Source: an uncultured Isosphaeraceae bacterium
GTDB lineage: Bacteria; Planctomycetota; Planctomycetia; Isosphaerales; Isosphaeraceae
NCBI GenBank assembly: GCA_945957605.1
Contig: CAMFLR010000015.1
Coordinates: 1 to 64,000, forward strand
Length of the DNA stretch: 64,000 nucleotides
Direction of reading: 5' to 3'
The notes beneath the pieces were generated by a model. It was not told the DNA's origin. It did not search any database and saw only the letters and a program-made list of their open reading frames with translations. Below, one piece after another: positions 63,528-64,000 of this stretch (within the stretch, counting starts at the first letter, position 1; every line of letters begins with the position of its first letter). The position numbers were made by a program, and so were the translations under genes.

Positions 63528-64000
63528 ATGCCGAGCCAGGCGCAGGACACGTCCGACGCAAGCACAGCGCCGCGTGTCAGCCTGCGCGGTATCGTCAAAA
63601 CCTATGGCGGCGTGAATGCGCTTTCGGGCGTTGATCTCAACGTCTCATCGGGCGAAATTCACGCACTCTGCGGCGAAAATGGCGCCGGCAAAAGCACGCT
63701 CATGGGCGTGCTGGGCGGCGCCACCCGAACCGACGATGGCGAGATTCGACTCGACGGCCAACTCGTCCGCTTCAACGGCCCGGCCGACGCCATCGCCGCT
63801 GGCGTCGCGGTCATTCATCAGGAACTAAGCCTCGTCGGCGGCCTGACTGTCGCAGAGAATCTGGCTCTCGGCCAGGAGCCCCGCTTCGGCCCCTGGATCA
63901 ACCGCCGCCAGATCGTAAAAACTGCGAAAGACTCTCTCGCCCGCTTCGGATTCCGTCTCGACCCCAAACGCCGTGTCGAGACTCTGACAACCGGCCAGCG
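63528..64000 (+). CDS. Sugar-type ABC transporter ATP-binding protein (RbsA/MglA-like), 3' truncated by window
   Basis: 157 codons visible from ATG 63528, running off the right edge. Walker A GENGAGKST is preceded by RGIVKTYGGVNALSGVDLNVSSGEIHALCGENGAGKS, and the Q-loop region is VIHQELSLVGGLTVAENLALG, the pattern of carbohydrate importers of the RbsA/MglA group. The partner permease and binding protein must lie to the right. Starts 9 bp after lon, so co-transcription is possible. Confidence 0.88.
   Translation, partial: MPSQAQDTSDASTAPRVSLRGIVKTYGGVNALSGVDLNVSSGEIHALCGENGAGKSTLMGVLGGATRTDDGEIRLDGQLVRFNGPADAIAAGVAVIHQELSLVGGLTVAENLALGQEPRFGPWINRRQIVKTAKDSLARFGFRLDPKRRVETLTTGQ

Noticed and set aside
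62735-63634. 299-codon plus-strand frame in Lon
   Set aside because: Frame-shifted shadow of Lon with Arg-rich composition; the true next gene starts at 63528 in another frame.

Overview
The window is a high-GC chromosomal segment from a member of the Planctomycetota, probably class Planctomycetia; order and genus cannot be fixed by eye. The evidence is a DUF1549/DUF1553 cytochrome-like protein paired with a DUF1501 protein, a Ser/Thr kinase fused to WD40 repeats whose DFG motif reads DWG, a pseudopilin-like ending (LYSVGPDG) on a large fusion protein, and many exported proteins of planctomycete type. No phage, transposase or CRISPR array was recognised, and no rRNA. One tRNA (Asn) is present. 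Both ends cut genes.

Layout. 1-6617: 3' end of a giant secreted protein made of exact 72-residue and 79/80-residue Ig-like modules. 6966-11322 (-): a GntR/YtrA-type regulator, ABC ATPase and ABC-2 permease fusion, with a well-defined promoter and operator. 11663-18384 (+): small membrane proteins, a YjbR protein, two aldo/keto reductases, an MFS exporter, and an AraC regulator with a DUF417 membrane protein. 18430-24872 (-): a complete urea operon (urea transporter, ureA, B, C, E, F, G, D) preceded by a convincing sigma-54 promoter and 20-bp-phased repeats, divergent from a porin (25354-27075). 27332-29727: a lipase-like hydrolase and an exported protein of unknown role. 30513-33605 (+): a three-gene cassette of a spermidine-synthase homologue fused to a signal-peptide-like segment and a Gly/His/Tyr-rich tail, a FemAB-type peptidyl/acyl transferase, and SpeD. 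This is the most unusual system in the window.

33625-34994: an HxlR divergon with a monooxygenase and an NADP-binding protein. 35061-37658: kinase-WD40. 38148-38621: tRNA-Asn with promoter and terminator, and a 54-residue ribbon-helix-helix protein. 38967-44925: GbsR regulator, SDR, citrate synthase, a coiled-coil membrane protein and a zinc-ribbon/DUF2007 protein. 44941-49685: a TIM-barrel isomerase and the DUF1501/DUF1549 pair. 49930-52264: the conserved rpmE-prfA-prmC translation cluster. 52497-59683: cytidine deaminase, lipoprotein, DUF2752, DUF374 acyltransferase, LRR protein, dapF-phytanoyl dioxygenase and a VOC protein. 59768-64000: an M50 protease, a small protein, Lon, and the start of a sugar-type ABC ATPase.

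Themes. Nitrogen supply is represented by urea uptake and hydrolysis with apparent sigma-54 control and a possible outer-membrane porin. Polyamine chemistry is linked to a peptide-bond-forming enzyme and an exported tail. Protein quality control is represented by M50 and Lon. Starts were adjusted from the longest reading frame wherever a ribosome binding site, signal peptide or family alignment pointed downstream. All functional statements rest on reading the sequence; no database search was run.
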